The notes under the pieces: model-generated
The model's input: the letters and a program-made list of their open reading frames with translations, nothing else
Database searches by the model: none
Told to the model about the DNA's origin: nothing
Position numbers and translations under genes: made by a program
Assembly (NCBI GenBank): GCA_003194525.1
Contig: NBIV01000100.1
Coordinates: 62,001 to 126,000 of the forward strand
Origin: Gracilariopsis chorda
Taxonomy: Eukaryota; Rhodophyta; Florideophyceae; Gracilariales; Gracilariaceae
Reading direction: 5' to 3'
DNA length: 64,000 bases
Part shown: in pieces, positions 54,215 through 64,000 of the stretch
Layout: every line of letters starts with the position of its first letter
How positions within the stretch are numbered: the first letter of the stretch is position 1

Positions 54215-55259
54215 GAACACATTAGACAGCTCAGACGGTTTCTCTGATGCACGTCCGCAAAAGTTGCGCTCTGTGCCGAGTGTAAAGAATTCAGCACTTG
54301 ATTGATCTCGGAACGCGGCGCAATGCCTTGATAAAGAATGTCAGAGACACTCGCGTTGAGCGCCGTCGTGAGGCAGCAGAACGCACCGTGCGTAATCGCG
54401 CAGTTTCAGCTATGGTGGAAATGGCCAGCAGATGTGATAGTGATGAACCGTCGGATTGACGATCATGATTTGGGGGTTGAGTTCATGTAAAGGCATAGTG
54501 ACGGTCATGTCATGTTTGTGGGAGTCACTTACCAACAGTGATGCATATTTTTGGTTGATTTTGGAGGTGTTCACACGCTGCGAACACGTGCGACGAATTC
54601 GATTTATATCCGAAAATAGCGTCGTCTGATGATGGTCATTGTTTTTGTTCTCGCTTCTAAAGTACGTGTACTGCGTTGTCCGCTATGGAACTTTCATATC
54701 TTGTAGGATGCTCGATAAACTTTCATGCGAACCTTTAAGGTTGTCAATCGGACGGCTACTAGCAGAGTTATGGTTTCTGAGATTTGTGCATGCGACAAAA
54801 TGGCGGTCATGCGACGAATTACATATTGAACAGTTGCACAATGTTCATGCGCTTACAAATAGCATGTATTTACATGTTGGCCATGGTTTATAGCCGGCTA
54901 AGAGGTGGAATAACCGCTACAGAGGTAGTTATGCAGGGCCCAGTACAGAATAGAAAGACCAACTCCCTAAATTCCATCTAAGAGAGGTTGTACTGCAAAC
55001 AAATGTTCTTATCGTTTTTAGTCATATCAATAGATTTCCAACAAATGACATGCAATTTGTTCGAACATATTTTATGGAAGAGACAACGAATTCTCTCATA
55101 TCTTTCTTTTCAAATCTCTTTCTCAAAGATAAGGACGTTCGATCTTTCTTTACAGCTTTTGCAGGAGGCTTTTGAGTATACTTCGTTTATCTCCATTTGC
55201 TGGTATGGTGAAACCCTTTCATTTTCTCCGGCTTCTTAACTTTTTAAAAATTATAGAAG
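54215..55259. other. DNA between the Copia element and a transposase relic
   Basis: A basic plus-strand frame near 54310-54460 (RRREAAERTVRNRAVS) may be the tail of the pogo-type relic. The rest has no recognised content. Confidence 0.35.
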
Positions 55260-55900
55260 GCTTCTTTGAACACGTTATTGTTCAAGTTGATAAGAAGACT
55301 CTTCGAACGATTATCTGCAAAGTGCCAGGTCTATAACATATACAATGTTCAAATGGTAAGCTTGTCTTCTCTAATATTTACGTAAAACTATAATAATACT
55401 TCCAGAATAACTTGACCGATCGTTTACACCACGTCCCCAAAATTCTGAACTTTCATGCGTGGGTAGATGGAATTGAGTTTACAGTCAATGAGCCGTGCCC
55501 GTTTGTTGACAAAGGTATACACACGAACTCAAAAACGATAGATTAAGATATGAGATGTATATTGCTTAGAACTAGAAAGCTTTTGTGGCCCATAGGCCCA
55601 TTTCCTTGTGGTGGCTTACTCTGATCTTAAAAGGAGGCTAAAAAGTGGAAAAATAATTTGTGATGACCGATTTCAAGATAAGAAATTATTAAGAGCTTAC
55701 AAATGTCTCAATCCAGCGACAAAGAGAATCATGAAAGAAAAACGGCGAAACATGAATGTTTTAATTCATGGGTACGGATCTTCATTGTTTCGAACACTCG
55801 TTTTCCCCACACACCCGCAATGTGCAAGTACTGTTTTCACGTTGTTTTAAATATTGTTTACTTGTCCATCCTTAACGGAGAACCTGTTTACGACGAATGA
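55260..55900 (+). pseudogene. Second DDE_Tnp_4-like transposase relic
   Basis: Same family as 23566-24190 but on the plus strand. Visible blocks: VDGIEFTVNEPCPF (first catalytic Asp, near 55470), WPIGPFPCGG followed after a frame change by AYSDLKR (near 55585-55625), and a final part with KHECFNSWVRIF and a GEPVYDE end (55703-55900). Stops and frameshifts separate them. The N-terminal part is not readable. Confidence 0.65.
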
Positions 55901-56322
55901 ATGAGTGTAATTTTTTCTGCAGTCTTTCAGTTCTATTCTGAAACCCAAAACTCTAATACTACTTTTCTCTTAGGACTAAACAGAGATACAAAGAATATAT
56001 GGTGACGTGACATAGAAAACAGGTTGAGCAGTTGCTTGAAAGGAATAACAATCACACGTTATCAGTTTTAGCAGAATCTTTCTTGTACATAAAGAGAAAC
56101 AAGGAAGAACTATCGCATGAAAATTCTACAGAACTCATTAGAATTTCAAGAAACGTGTAGAAGAATATTTATTTAATTCTGGAGGATGGCGAGGACAATG
56201 GCTTAAGCTCAGTGAGCGATTGCGATCAGTCGCATCGCTCTCCGTGAGATCAAGCATCGTCCTTGGAGTCTTTCTAGTTGGTTTCAAGTTTTTCTTTTAC
56301 CCACCCATTTCCATCACTGGGT

Positions 56323-56350
56323 ACAGCTCAGTCTGCTAAGACTGAGCTGT
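56323..56350. repeat. Hairpin, 12-bp perfect stem
   Basis: ACAGCTCAGTCT and its complement around a GCTA loop. Function unknown. Confidence 0.7.
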
Positions 56351-57562
56351 GGGCGACAAGGTTGTGACCCACCGCTCCATGAGACGCTTATACCTCTCAT
56401 CTAATCCCTTTTGACCAAGCCATAAAGATCGTCAACCGGAAGAAGGACAATAATTCGATAATTAAGAGCAATTCCTGCAACTCCCAGGAGGACAAGACCA
56501 CACGAGATCACAAGGCTGCATCAATTCGTCCACCGGTTCATGGGCGGACCGTGGAATATATTCTTCCGCGTGGCTCACTCCGCTTTAAGCCCGATCAATC
56601 ACAAAAGAGCGAAATGACAATGCATTGTCAGCATCTCGCTTCGCCTGGCGCAGCAGTGGTTGTACTTTTTTGTAATATACCTTCGTGTTCTAACAAGATT
56701 CCGTACATCTGCAGAGAACGTCATCGAAGAAAGAAAGAACTATATCCTATTGTGACATGAGAACACCAAATGTAGATGCCCCGTTTTCCGTGTATAATGG
56801 AGTGCTGGTGGCATCAGTTGCTGCTTTCAAATAAGTTCATGAAAAAAAAAAAAAACGTAACATGAAACCGTAACGTGTAGTCACGGCGCTGTATTTCGTG
56901 CGTCCTGAGATGAAGGATGACGTTAGTTGAGCGACTTTTACTGAACGCCCTCGAAACCAAGTCGAGTGGGTTTGTCAACGCTGTTCATGAACACTGTCCA
57001 ACAATGAAGCGGCATGCAAAAGAGAGGATTCGCATCCTCACTTGAGAGCAGAAACCATGAATAAAACATTGTGGAGAGGAGGTTACCAAAAACCTGTGTA
57101 CATCATCACTTTTCACCTGAGTTGAGAAATATGGGACCATGCTACTTATGGTGTGCTTCTGAATTGCATCAATCTCAGAAAAAGTATGTTTGAAAGATGT
57201 AAATTCCAATGCCGGCATATTAATACTGACCACGTGATAAGTTCCATGCATCTCTTTTCTTACCCTTTTTTCTACTCCTGTCTCAACTGCGACCCCAAGT
57301 TCCTTGTTACTTGCAAGATATCTCGGCACACTCAGTTGGGACGCGATAGTTTATGGTGCCACGCCAAGTGGGATGATATTGGTGTTCCCTGTTGCTTTCT
57401 ACGGTGCAACGTAATATTCATAGTTTTCGCGTTTATTACTTCCACGGTGTCCCACATGAGTTTACAAGGTGGCGGCATCATCATTGGTATAATTATTTGC
57501 AGTTTCTCTCTTCTTGGATGTGGGTGTTGCGTTTTTAATGAGAGGATGATGAAAATGGGCAG

Positions 57563-57616
57563 CCGAATGAGGTGGTACGGGTAAGTGTTATCCTTGACCG
57601 CTACCACCTCATTCGG
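57563..57616. repeat. Hairpin, 15-bp perfect stem, upstream of the GH16 gene
   Basis: CCGAATGAGGTGGTA and its complement with a 24-base loop. It ends about 105 bp before the TATA box of the GH16 gene and might be a regulatory or terminator-like structure. Confidence 0.65.
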
Positions 57617-57720
57617 TCTTGGTACTACATACGTGTCATCTACAACAAGGCCATGCAAGAAACAATTTTTTGGAGAGATGAGTAACGCGGCTCAGTGTGG
57701 AAGGGGATGAATCCTTGACA

Positions 57721-57729
57721 TATAAGAAG
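57721..57729 (+). promoter_or_regulatory. TATA box of the GH16 gene
   Basis: TATAAGAAG, 107 bp before the ATG at 57828. A C/T-rich leader follows (cttcttctctccgctagca), usual for compact algal genes. Confidence 0.55.
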
Positions 57730-57827
57730 CAACGGCACGGCACCCCTCTCTTTCAACGACTTCGGTACCAATCTAACCTCAGTACAACACATACTTCGGC
57801 TGTATCTACTTCTTCTCTCCGCTAGCA

Positions 57828-58697
57828 ATGACGATTCCCAAGAATGTGCCCCCGTTGACTTATGATCCGTCTATCACCGACCCGAACACCTCGCTTCCGT
57901 ACTACCTGCAGCAAGAGCTCCCAAGGAACACGAGATGGTTAAAAGACCAAAACATGTCTGATGAGTTCAACGCTTATCCTCTTGAATCGTGGTACAGCTC
58001 TCGGAAGTGGGTTCGCCACAACCCGCTCTGGGTTGGTCGTGAGCCGAGCTTTTTCTCAAAGAACAATGTCTACATCCGCGACGGATCTTTGTGGCTGGAA
58101 AGCCGCCAGGAGAGGCCTTCCGCTGAGTACCTCCGTGAGAACCATGGCCGTCCCATAGGAAACAACAGGCGCTTTTCCACCGGCTTTGTTCGAACTGCTG
58201 AAAAAAGAAAGTATGGTTATTTCGAAATCGCTTGCAAGCTTATGGACTGCCCGGTTAGCTGCGCATTCTGGTTCATCAACCACAAGGATACTGAGATCGA
58301 TGTTTTCGAGTACTCAACCAGCGAAAAGACGCCTGATGTTTACGACAGATCCAGCGTGCCGTTCAAACGCAAGTTCAATATGAACACTCTTGTGTACTCC
58401 GGTCCGAACGGAGTGAATGTCCGTTCAAACCCTATGAAGATCGACGTCGGCCGTGACCTAAGCCGGGAGAAGATCAAAGTTGGTTTGCTGTGGAAACGGG
58501 ATGTTCTGGTGTGGTACTTGAACGACAGGGAGGTGCGTCGAATTCGAAACGATGATTTCCATATCCCATTATACCTTCAGCTGGACTCGGAGGTTTTCCC
58601 AGTTTGGTTTGGTGAGCCAGGCCAGTATGGACCTAAGAAACTTCCAAATGCCTGGCAGATTTACTACGTCCGCAGCTATCAAATGGTTCCTTCCTAA
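57828..58697 (+). CDS. Glycoside hydrolase family 16 (agarase/carrageenase-like)
   Basis: An intact, intron-free gene of 289 codons. The catalytic signature EIDVFE is present, with nucleophile E156, helper D158 and acid/base E161. This is the one-residue-longer (beta-bulge) form found in agarases, porphyranases and kappa-carrageenases. Other family features are the start of the fold near WYSSRKWVRHNPLW, the STGFVRTAEKRKYGYFEI strand before the active site, CAFWFINHKDT and the C-terminal LYLQLDSEVFP. The enzyme would cut or remodel beta-linked galactans of the algal cell wall. No signal peptide is seen (MTIPKNVPPLTYD), so it may stay inside, use another route, or have a missing first exon. The start is the first ATG after the TATA box. 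It is the only clear host metabolic gene in the window and the best clue to a red alga. Confidence 0.9.
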   Translation: MTIPKNVPPLTYDPSITDPNTSLPYYLQQELPRNTRWLKDQNMSDEFNAYPLESWYSSRKWVRHNPLWVGREPSFFSKNNVYIRDGSLWLESRQERPSAEYLRENHGRPIGNNRRFSTGFVRTAEKRKYGYFEIACKLMDCPVSCAFWFINHKDTEIDVFEYSTSEKTPDVYDRSSVPFKRKFNMNTLVYSGPNGVNVRSNPMKIDVGRDLSREKIKVGLLWKRDVLVWYLNDREVRRIRNDDFHIPLYLQLDSEVFPVWFGEPGQYGPKKLPNAWQIYYVRSYQMVPS

Positions 58698-59451
58698 TTA
58701 TCATTGTGGCTTTTCTGATCTCCACGCAGCTGTGAACCGAGCCGGAGGAGTTGAGTCTATAGTTTCTAACCGATGCCATCTAACTAATGATCTAATAAAG
58801 TACTACCATTGGATTTTGTATAAAGTGTGTCTGACAATGGTGTGAAAGGACTGTATATACCCTTCTACATGTATACTCTGGCCCACTTTGTTGTGAAACC
58901 TATGTTCTCGTAATCTAACAGTGGGAATCTGATTTTGTCAGGACCTAGTTTTTCGACAGGGCTGGGTACGCAATTAGTTTCGTTGCGGATCTTAGCACAG
59001 GTATGGCAAATTTTGCGAAAATGTAATGGTATGTGTGGTTGGATTCCTTTCGCTGCCAAACAGTGGATTTTACGGAGGGATTTTTATTGGGTGCCTGGTA
59101 TCGATTTACAACAGAAGAAAGTCTCCGTGCTAACAGTGGAATATCTGTACCTTTTTAATGGGTGCTGACAAAAGCTGTGTACCCTCTCGCATGCAACCTT
59201 TTAGCACTCAGCCAAAGTAGCTGCAACACGTTATCAAACTCATCCGATCTGACAGCCTCTATGCGTTTTCACATTCAATTCATCGCGCGAATTTCAGTGA
59301 TAAAAAGAGTCTATCGTTTACAAGTTATATTCAGGTCTGTGCCTGTTGCTCCGAACTACTCTTCTACGCCATAAGTATGAACAGGACTCCATTCATACTG
59401 TTCGTTCGAGCACAGCAACAATGATTGTTTCGCACGTCCAATGTACCGACT
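58698..59451. other. 3' flank of GH16 and left copy of a duplicated segment
   Basis: The GH16 3' flank holds an AATAAA-like word (ctaataaag, about 58792). From about 58970 to 59190 the sequence resembles 61060-61250 (both read AAACAGTGGA or AAGCAGTGGA, then GTCTCCGTGCTAACAGTG). These are the downstream flanks of the two zinc-finger genes, evidence of tandem duplication. Confidence 0.6.
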
Positions 59452-60381
59452 TTAGTTGTCAACATCGTGAACGTTGCTCATATGTCTGGCCTTGTCATGA
59501 CTTCTAGTGAATTCTTGTCCACAAATGTGACATCTGGGATTTTCTGGTTGCCACATCCCTGGGTGTTTTAGGGTAATATGGTTTTGCAGGCCTTGCGTTG
59601 AATGAAATGTACTAGAGCAGTGCGGACAGCCAAGTTGCTGCGGAAGCGTGGCGGAGTGTTTCTGCCGAATATGCTTTTGCAGAGTTTTATACAGGGAATA
59701 GGCGTTTCCACAATGTTCGCAGATGAAATCTTGCGTTTGCGGTCGAGTCCCATGTCGTCCTCGAATGTGACTATGCAGAGCGTCTTTCGAGTCAAACTTT
59801 CTGTCACATTCAGGACATTGCCTTTGCTCATGCTTCGTTTGATGGCGTTCCATGTTCTTGGCAAACGGTGTTGAATAGTCACACTTGTCGCAGCTATACG
59901 CTATTGTACAGTTCTTCTGATGTTTCGCAGCTTCGATACGACTGTTAAATGGGTGCAGGCATCTTGCACACTCCTCCCTCCTGCGTTTTCGCGATTGCTG
60001 TGGCTCTGCAGCCTCTGATGAAGAGCTTGCTGGCTTTCGGGTGGTTGGAGATTGTGCTCCTACTGGTGTAGGTGGACCTGCACTGCTGGAGGATGGATGT
60101 TGTGCTCTTCCTGGTGTAGATGGACCTGCACCAATGGAGAGCGGACGTTGTGCTCTTCGTGGAATAGTCAGACCTGCACCAATAGAGAGTGGATGCTGTG
60201 CTCCTGCTGGTGTAGATGGACCTGCACCACCAGAGGGTGGACGTAGTGCTCTTCCTGTTAGAGCTGGACCTGCACCACTGGAAGATGCACCTTGTGCCCA
60301 TCCTGGGTTAGATGGATCTGAAACACTGGAAGATGGTCGCCGATCTCTTTCTCTTCGAGAATTGTACTCGGTGCATATGCC
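59452..60381 (-). pseudogene. C2H2 zinc-finger gene, open frame without ATG
   Basis: Open on the minus strand from a TGA at 60382-60384 to the stop at 59452, 310 codons, but with no suitable ATG before the zinc fingers. The 5' end looks like that of the gene at 61461-62291 (EYNSRRERDRR versus ERRRKEQRDRY), while the ATG at about 60376 is in a different frame. The start was therefore lost by a frameshift, or lies in an upstream exon. A 16-residue repeat region comes first, then a basic patch (RKRRR) and six zinc fingers of the C2H2 type. The fingers run from CARCLHPF through CDKCDYST, CPECDRKF, CEHCGNAY and CPHCSSTF to CHICGQEF, each ending in HxxxH or HxxxC. Order and number match the gene next door, so they are tandem paralogues. 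The role is probably DNA binding. Confidence 0.75.
60053..60340. repeat. 48-bp minisatellite, six units, in the zinc-finger frame
   Basis: Six units of exactly 48 bp start at 60053, 60101, 60149, 60197, 60245 and 60293. On the minus strand each encodes 16 residues of the type GAGPSTPGRAQHPSSS. No unit is identical to another. Since 48 is a multiple of three, the array keeps the frame. A long plus-strand ORF across it is only the shadow. Confidence 0.92.
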
Positions 60382-60399
60382 TCAGGTAGTAGGATCTGA

Positions 60400-61400
60400 G
60401 GATAACGTTCTAACCCTTGATTAGCCTTCCCTTCATCCTTTAACAGTGCAAATCCTTGTTCTTACAAGATGCATAAGTTCAAAACTTAGTGCTTTCTCCC
60501 GAACCAATTCGGGCACATGTACCTTTGCCTTTTGCTTTGCTGTTAAGTGGGACAGATTTCAGTTCATTTTGGTTCTAACGTTTGGGCTTGCCGTTTGCCA
60601 ACGTCGGAGGTACGCTAGCAGCTTCGTACTGCATTTATTAATGTACCAAAATCGCGAACTCATCCACTTCGTAAAGGCTTCTGTGTATTTTGGAGGAGCC
60701 ATCAGATTTCAATGAATATCAGGAATCTCTGGTTTACGAAGCCTAACTTTTCAACACTTGACTCGCCCGATCACATGTTGCATCCGTTTTGTTGAGTGCC
60801 AAGATCTCAGACGCCATATCTTTGCTCTTGCTACTCCGTTTAATTCGCAGTCTGTAAATTTACGTGGAAATGTTACCCTGGGTAGTATGCTCAATGAGCC
60901 CGAAAGCTTCATAAGGAAAAGGCGCAGTTTTCGAGCTTGAACAGAAACAAGGGTATAGCGCTAAGTACTGCCACTTTCGCAGACAATTATAATTCGGTGC
61001 GCATACCAGAAAGTGGGTGCAGAATAAAAGAAATGCGTCTGGCGCTCACCACCTTCAAGACAGAGTATGGCGTATTTTGCAATAAGTGTAAAGGTGTCGG
61101 TGGTTCTATCTCTTTCCTTGGCAAGCAGTGGACTTTACTGAAAGACTTATGTAGGGTTTCTATTGTTATCGACCCCCTAAACAGTATATATGTCTCCGTG
61201 CTAACAGTGAAATGTTTGTACCGCTTTTAACGGAGGGTGCTAACAAAAATTTGTATGCTTCTCTAGGGATTAGCCAATGTAGATGCTACACATAGTAAGG
61301 AAGACCAAAATATAGTGTTGGAGACCTGAATAGGACCGACTTCATGTTCCATGTAGATGGAAGTTCTCATACGATTCGGTTCAAACTTGTAAGCTGGTTT
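60400..61400. other. Spacer between the two zinc-finger genes
   Basis: No gene supported. The right part (61000-61260) repeats the flank seen at 58970-59190. Minor plus-strand frames (60446-60715, 60937-61230) have no recognised family. Confidence 0.5.
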
Positions 61401-61460
61401 GCAACTAGGAATAGTATTTGGTCGGTCTCGTCCACATCTATCTCATCTTGAACACATATC

Positions 61461-62291
61461 CTACATATGGTGAACCTCACGCATATGCCTCTGCAGGGTT
61501 CCCTTTGTTGAAAATTCATTTCCACAGATTTCACATTTAAATTTGTCTAGTGCCAACCCAGCGTGCGTTCTGGTTTCGTGGATTTCCGTACCCCTTCTGG
61601 TACTAAAGGTAAGAGAGCAATACCGACAGCGATATTGCTCCGTAGATGTTGTGTGCTTTTCCCGAATATGCCTTTGCAAAGAGCGCGTCGAAGTATAACT
61701 CTTTCCACATTCGTCGCAGGAAACACTTTGCTGTTGAGACTGACTCGCGTGTTGGGATCGAACGTGCCGTTGCAGAGCCGTTCTCGAACTAAAAGTCCTG
61801 GCACATGTAGAACACTGTGTTTCTACATGTTTTTCTTTATGGCGTTCGTAGTACGAGTGGTAGGGTGTTTCATAGCCACAGGTATCGCACCTATACCGTT
61901 TGTCACAGGACTGCAGGTGCCGTTCAGCCTCCCTTACCGTGTTAAATGTTCTCGTGCACTTTGGGCATTTATCGAACCGCCTTTTCTTGGGTTGCTGTTC
62001 TCCTATGTTCCCAACCTCAGGAGGTTGTCGCTTGCGAGGGACTTCCTGTGGTGTGATCTCTGCTGTAGATGGACCTGCGACACTTGAAGGACCCCCGCCC
62101 TGAATGGGATCTGGCATTCTATGTACTGCCCGTGGTACTTGAGGTGTAGCAGCTGGCGCAGTGCCAGAGTTTCTTTGATGACTGAGCTGTAACAAGCCTT
62201 GGGCAGCTTCATACCTGTCGCGCTGTTCCTTTCTTCTTCGTTCTGTGCTGTTTGTCGAGTGGTGGCTACTGGAATTGTTTCGTGACGACAT
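61461..62291 (-). CDS. C2H2 zinc-finger protein, intact (276 aa)
   Basis: ATG at 62291 opens MSSRNNSSSHHSTNSTERRR, then a linker rich in Pro, Ser and Thr up to residue 100, and a nuclear signal PKKRRF (101-106). Six zinc fingers fill the rest: CPKCTRTF...HLQSC (109-129, C2HC), CDTCGYET...HKEKH (135-155), CSTCARTF...HVRSQH (160-181), CDECGKSY...HIREKH (192-213), CRYCSLTF...HETRTH (222-243) and CEICGNEF...HMREVH (253-274). It has no frame break, unlike its neighbour and the copy at 10-13 kb. It is probably a DNA-binding regulator. As parent-type gene it gives the uninterrupted site for the Harbinger insertion. Intron-free, with an AT-rich 5' region. Confidence 0.88.
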   Translation of the reverse strand: MSSRNNSSSHHSTNSTERRRKEQRDRYEAAQGLLQLSHQRNSGTAPAATPQVPRAVHRMPDPIQGGGPSSVAGPSTAEITPQEVPRKRQPPEVGNIGEQQPKKRRFDKCPKCTRTFNTVREAERHLQSCDKRYRCDTCGYETPYHSYYERHKEKHVETQCSTCARTFSSRTALQRHVRSQHASQSQQQSVSCDECGKSYTSTRSLQRHIREKHTTSTEQYRCRYCSLTFSTRRGTEIHETRTHAGLALDKFKCEICGNEFSTKGTLQRHMREVHHM

Positions 62292-63211
62292 TATCGTTTA
62301 AGTTCTGGTTTGTTTTTTGTAATGGTCTCTTTTTGGTTTCGTTGGTGATGGTTATTGTGATCGTGTTTTAACTATTTTGATTGTAATTGGAAAGTCGCAT
62401 CCGCCCTTGCGTTCAATGTATTTATAGAAAATATTGGACTGCTTTGGAAAAAGGCTCCTTTCCAAAATATATACTCCGGTCTGTATATGAAAAAATCCTT
62501 CGTTGCATCGCATTACAGGTGCAATTTCTATTTCGTCGACTAGCGAGGATATATTTTATCCTAAAGCTTAGGGGTTTTCTGAATATTCAATATAAAACTC
62601 ATAGAAACAGTGCCTGCTGGTGATGTTGAGACGCACTGGCAGAATTTCGTCTAATTAATCGGAGTTCTGTTTTCTTTTGTAAGAGTTCTACATCAAATCT
62701 GTCGGAACTTTGTTCATGTGTCGTTTCATAGCAGGCGCCCTTGTGCCTGATTGTCACAGGTGCTTCAACAACCGCCCCAGAAACCTCCGCGCTACATCGT
62801 ACACCTCCCAGGGTTATGAACGAACTCTTTTTCTTCGTTCACTAATACAAGACACGAAGTAGTATCCTCTCGGCAAAGTACTGTGCAATTCATATGACGC
62901 TGTCATGACACTATCGACCACACATGAAAAGCGTCTGTCTTTGTTCAGAACGACCAAAAACACCCAACCATCCAAACAAAAACCTGGCTACAACTTTGAA
63001 CGTGCACTGTTAGCCACCAATTTCGGTGCTTGACACACATTATGGCAATCCTCTGTCACCTTGGAAAGAGGTTCTCCCCACCAGCCAACACTAACGCTTA
63101 TGCTATTACGAACGTCTTCATTGAAAAACTTCACCATACTTGAGCACTCTCTTTTCAATAGTACACCAATTATTCGCCCTTGTGTTACAGAAGTTCCCCC
63201 GTTGAAACTGC
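62292..63211. other. Intergenic DNA between the zinc-finger gene and a pogo relic
   Basis: No gene supported. It contains the 5' flank of the zinc-finger gene (T-rich, 62300-62390). Confidence 0.5.
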
Positions 63212-63218
63212 TATAAAA
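63212..63218 (+). promoter_or_regulatory. TATA box before the second pogo-type relic
   Basis: TATAAAA, 119 bp before the ATG at 63337. Confidence 0.45.
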
Positions 63219-63336
63219 GTAGCAACTTCACACCAGTTGCACAAGGAAGTAAGAAAACATACTGGTAACGTGAGCCAAGCGATTAGGACGACCAACGCTG
63301 CCCCCTCTGTACCCCATCACGTCTACTAACCTTACC

Positions 63337-64000
63337 ATGTCAGATTTTTTGCCTCCGTCTGAACTCCTTAACCTTCTTCAACTGACCTTTCGAGAAACTC
63401 TCGCAGGCTACAACATTCGAGAAGCTTGAGAAACAATTCAATGTTCTAGAACACAGAATCCGCCGTTAGTACAATATTTGGCTTGAGACTGCGCCTTCCT
63501 CGCAACCAACACATTCTTCTGACACCCATATCCCGATACGAAACTCTGGTCGTCCATCCGAACTCAATACGGAAGAAGAGAACATGATTGTGGAGTCTGT
63601 CCAGTAGTTTGTAGACAAAAAAATGCCACTTACTACAGTTGGAATATGCGACCTTGTGCAGAGCTATATATGTTCACTGCCGACTGAAAAGCAGGTTCGT
63701 ATTGGATGTGATCAGAATCGTCCGTCGATTGGTTGACGTTCCCGCTTCATCATGCGCCATGGCCTAAAGTTTTTGAGCGTCCGTATTCTAGAGCAAGAGC
63801 AAACAGAAATCACACCGCAGAAGGTGGCACGCCACTTTGCTTTCATGGGTTCGCTCATCGATCCCTTACATATCGTAGATCCTATACGCATCTTCAACAT
63901 TGATGAATTGGGTGTCTAAATCAACAAAATTTTAGACCAGAGCCTTCGCAAAGGCGTCGGCAGCAAAGGTTCTGTATTGATTGAGAAAAATGTCAAGGTC
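63337..64000 (+). pseudogene. Second pogo/Tigger-type transposase relic, partial
   Basis: ATG 63337 opens MSDFLPPSELLNLLQLTF, and a stop follows within 31 codons. In another frame the DNA-binding half is readable: EEENMIVESVQ, FVDKKMPLTTVGICDLVQ, RPSIG...RFMRHGLKFLSVRILEQEQTEITPQKVARHFAF. The first catalytic Asp comes near the edge (IFNIDELGV). Several stops break it and it continues beyond the window. It is the same type as the relic at 45548-46840. Confidence 0.7.

Larger units (their letters stand above)
55901..57720. other. DNA without a supported gene
   Basis: Frames at 56551-56760, 56985-57329 (minus), 57153-57584 and 57332-57658 (minus) cross each other and have no recognised family. 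Two hairpins, listed separately, lie here. Confidence 0.4.

Noticed and set aside
57153-57584. 143-codon plus-strand ORF with a hydrophobic end
   Set aside because: Overlaps two minus-strand ORFs of similar size and includes half of a hairpin; no family and no promoter.
60041-60424. 127-codon plus-strand ORF with regular 16-residue repeats
   Set aside because: It is the shadow of the 48-bp minisatellite. The minus-strand frame continues into clear zinc fingers, so that is the coding strand.

Overview
This is nuclear DNA of a eukaryote and is made almost entirely of transposable elements at different stages of decay. No bacterial operons, Shine-Dalgarno-led genes, CRISPR arrays or rRNA genes were seen. 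My best guess for the source is a red alga, probably a carrageenan- or agar-making florideophyte of the Chondrus kind. The reasons are an intron-free GH16 hydrolase gene of the algal-galactan type, TATA-led compact genes, and this mix of Ty3, Copia, Harbinger and Plavaka-like elements. The assignment is inference; another alga is possible.

Layout. 1-9.9 kb: a relic Gag on the minus strand is cut by a young, apparently intact Ty3/gypsy chromovirus (1059-6653: 445-bp LTRs with no difference found by eye, 5-bp target duplication GGAGG, one 1541-residue Gag-Pol). A decayed second chromovirus (7.1-9.9 kb) follows. 9.9-13.1 kb: a C2H2 zinc-finger pseudogene is split by a nearly intact PIF/Harbinger transposon (10253-12820) that carries both its DDE transposase and its Myb-like partner. 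13.4-15.0 kb: a Tc1/mariner element with TA duplication and a dead DD34E transposase. 15.2-23.2 kb: a full-length but dead Ty3 element with 1047-bp LTRs sits inside Copia Gag remains. 23.5-35 kb: relics of a DDE_Tnp_4 transposase, an LTR, chromovirus and gypsy pol, and much featureless DNA.

35.2-42.1 kb is the most unusual part. A coiled-coil gene and a multi-pass membrane protein gene lie on the minus strand. They face an 86-bp perfect palindrome and a 139-bp foldback repeat. Beyond these a gene on the plus strand combines a beta-class DNA amino-methyltransferase with a SET-like segment, and it converges on a Plavaka-like transposase. 42-47 kb: featureless DNA, then a pogo/Tigger-type relic. 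46.9-54.2 kb: a Copia element on the minus strand (TSD CTGCA) with a zinc-finger ORF in its leader, its integrase split by a solo LTR of another family (TSD GAAGT). 54-57.7 kb: more transposase relics.

57.7-62.3 kb is the only stretch that looks like host gene space: an intact GH16 gene and two tandem C2H2 zinc-finger genes. One of these carries six 48-bp in-frame repeats but has no start codon; the other is intact and is the parent-type copy of the pseudogene at 10-13 kb. The window ends in a second pogo-type relic.

Reading the nests gives an order of events. The zinc-finger pseudogene predates the Harbinger insertion, Copia predates the solo LTR, and the chromovirus at 1-6.6 kb is probably the latest arrival.
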